Positions 62,789 through 64,000 of a stretch of DNA of 64,000 bases are shown here, piece by piece; position 1 is the stretch's first letter; every line of letters begins with the position of its first letter. The stretch lies in the NCBI GenBank assembly GCA_016709225.1, contig JADJEE010000012.1, positions 2,957,501 through 3,021,500 of the forward strand, read 5' to 3'. The DNA is from Deltaproteobacteria bacterium. GTDB taxonomy: Bacteria; Myxococcota_A; Polyangia; Nannocystales; Nannocystaceae. The position numbers and the translations under genes are program-made. The notes under the pieces are model-generated. The model was not told the DNA's origin. It ran no database searches and worked only from the letters and a program-made list of their open reading frames with translations.

Positions 62789-63993
62789 AATCGCCGACGC
62801 CGGCCCGCCGCCAACGCGAGCAGGGCGAACGCGAGGGACGGACGCGCGCCACCGTCGGCCCGACACGCGCAACCACTGCCATCGTCGCCGGCCAGTCCAC
62901 CCTCGGCGCCGGCCGCATCGCTCGCGCCACTACCGTCGTCACCGCCGGAGAGGCTACCCACGCCGTCGTCGGTGGTGCCGTCGGCATCGCCGGCGTCGCT
63001 CGATCCGCTCGCGTCGCCACCGCCCGAATCGCTGCCGCTCGGCCCGGCCCCGACCCTGCGATTGTTGGCCTGGAACGACGCCAGCATGTAGCCCGCGAAG
63101 TCGAAGCCGCCCGGTGACACGAAGTAGAGGTCGTAGCCGCTGCCCGTGCCGGTGGGCCACGCATGACCCACGCCCTGCATCGACACGCGCGTGATGCGTT
63201 CGCCGTCGTCGTCGGCGTAGACCTCGGCGGTGCCCTGCGGCATGGCGCCGGGCAATGTCGTGACGTCGAGCGGCGCGCTGGTGAGCCCGCCGTACAGCGC
63301 GGCGAACATCTCGGCGTGGATCCGCGCGTAGTCCTGGGCCACGGTGTAGTCCATCGTGCCGGCGATGACGACGACCTGTTGCGTCGCGAACGACGACGCG
63401 TGGGCACCGGCCAAGCTCGTGCAGCTCGCGCCTGCTTGCTCGGCGGTGGTGGTCACGAACGCGATCTGACTCTCACTGGTGCCGATGGCCGGGCCCGCAG
63501 CGATGCCGATGCCGGCGAACACGTCGGGCGCGAGGCAGCCCATCACCGCGGCCTCGCCGGCGCCCGAGGAGAGTCCGGCGAGGTAGACCTGATCGGGATC
63601 GATGTCGAGCTCCGGATCGGCGAGCAGCGCGTCGACCAAGGCGAGGAGGTCGTCGTCGTGACGGCTGCTGCGATCGTGGTTCGCACCGTAGTAGTCCCAG
63701 CACCCCGCGATCACGCCACCCATGGGCACCTCGGGCAGGGCGATCACCGTGCCGGTGGCCTCGGCGCTCGCGTCGAACGGGACTTGGTCACGCAGGTTGG
63801 CGCCGGTCTGCACGCAGCCGTGCAGGCCGATGAGGAGCGCGCGACCCTCACCGATGGGACTCGTCGAGCTGGGCGCGTAGACGTGCGTGGTCATGCCCGA
63901 GATCGGCGAGCTCGACCAGCTCCCGCTGGCGGCCGCGGTCGCGGGCATCAGCAACGCAGTGACGAGGCCGACACGAAGCAGGGTCGTGATCAC
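62740..63993 (-). CDS. secreted PHB-depolymerase-type esterase with MYXO-CTERM-like tail
   Basis: This is a 417-residue exported esterase starting at GTG 63993, seven bases from the window end. The signal peptide is LRVGLVTALLMPATAAASG. The alpha/beta-hydrolase core has LLIGLHGCVQTG, GCWDYYG, the nucleophile Ser142 in YLAGLSSGAGEAA, Asp in IAGTMDYTVAQD and His in GVGHAWPTG, matching extracellular PHB depolymerase/feruloyl esterase-like enzymes. A Ser/Gly/Asp-rich spacer leads to a MYXO-CTERM-like sorting tail: CACRADGG, a hydrophobic segment (PSLAFALLALAAG) and RRRR. Unusually, 16 more residues follow the arginines and overlap the neighbouring gene. Confidence 0.8.
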   Translation of the reverse strand: MITTLLRVGLVTALLMPATAAASGSWSSSPISGMTTHVYAPSSTSPIGEGRALLIGLHGCVQTGANLRDQVPFDASAEATGTVIALPEVPMGGVIAGCWDYYGANHDRSSRHDDDLLALVDALLADPELDIDPDQVYLAGLSSGAGEAAVMGCLAPDVFAGIGIAAGPAIGTSESQIAFVTTTAEQAGASCTSLAGAHASSFATQQVVVIAGTMDYTVAQDYARIHAEMFAALYGGLTSAPLDVTTLPGAMPQGTAEVYADDDGERITRVSMQGVGHAWPTGTGSGYDLYFVSPGGFDFAGYMLASFQANNRRVGAGPSGSDSGGGDASGSSDAGDADGTTDDGVGSLSGGDDGSGASDAAGAEGGLAGDDGSGCACRADGGARPSLAFALLALAAGRRRRFHGTSSTLPIALRSCR

Positions 63994-64000
63994 GGCGCCG

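Overview
The window is high-G+C DNA from a bacterium that looks like a member of the Myxococcota, probably close to the Nannocystaceae. The evidence is indirect: very many lipoproteins with Ser/Thr/Gly-rich or Asp/Asn-rich spacers after the lipobox Cys, several Hanks-type Ser/Thr kinases with TPR partners, a DUF1592/DUF1552 pair, TSP3-OmpA proteins, and a MYXO-CTERM-like tail on the esterase at 62740-63993. No rRNA, tRNA or CRISPR array was seen.

Layout. 1-9.4 kb: small genes, including a ClpP homologue that has lost its catalytic Ser and His, mixed with at least four decayed fragments of an IS91-like (Y2) transposase. Two 262-bp fragment copies in direct orientation flank an LRR gene, and one fragment abuts a truncated bile-acid:Na+ symporter gene. 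9.4-13.8 kb: a cupin, a peroxiredoxin with an in-frame TGA exactly at its redox-active Cys followed by a SECIS-like hairpin (candidate selenoprotein), a repeat-rich lipoprotein and an S9 peptidase. 13.9-20.9 kb: a tightly overlapping operon of HTTM (vitamin K gamma-carboxylase-like) membrane proteins, a soluble partner and an FAD dehydrogenase. 20.9-28.4 kb: carbonic anhydrase, then a zinc-finger/TPR kinase divergent from an ECF sigma / TPR anti-sigma-like / lipoprotein / envelope operon. 28.4-34.3 kb: lipoproteins, an M28 peptidase and a TPR-like lipoprotein. Two near-identical 168-bp MITE-like elements each sit exactly in the TAG stop codon of a neighbouring gene. 34.5-43.3 kb: a HelD-like helicase, secreted proteins, and DUF1592 and DUF1552 genes. 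43.3-57.2 kb: a beta-helix lipoprotein, a FHA-LuxR regulator with a kinase and TPR partner, PI-PLC-like and DUF4397 lipoproteins, OmpA, an isopropylmalate/isocitrate-type dehydrogenase, patatin, monothiol glutaredoxin and a SGNH hydrolase.

57.3-61.3 kb is a lower-G+C island on the minus strand. It holds a protein kinase with an unusual N-terminal winged-helix-like module, a D12-class adenine methyltransferase and a small unknown protein, separated and bordered by strong RNA-type hairpins. Its right edge abuts a gene remnant. It is the best candidate here for an undescribed, possibly anti-phage, system. 61.3-64 kb: gene remnant, a VAT1-like oxidoreductase and a secreted PHB-depolymerase-type esterase.

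The genes that most plainly work together are the 13.9-20.9 kb operon, the sigma operon at 24.8-28.4 kb, the FHA/kinase/TPR operon at 44.7-47.5 kb, the DUF1592-DUF1552 pair and the kinase-methyltransferase island. All function calls come from reading motifs by eye; no database search was possible.
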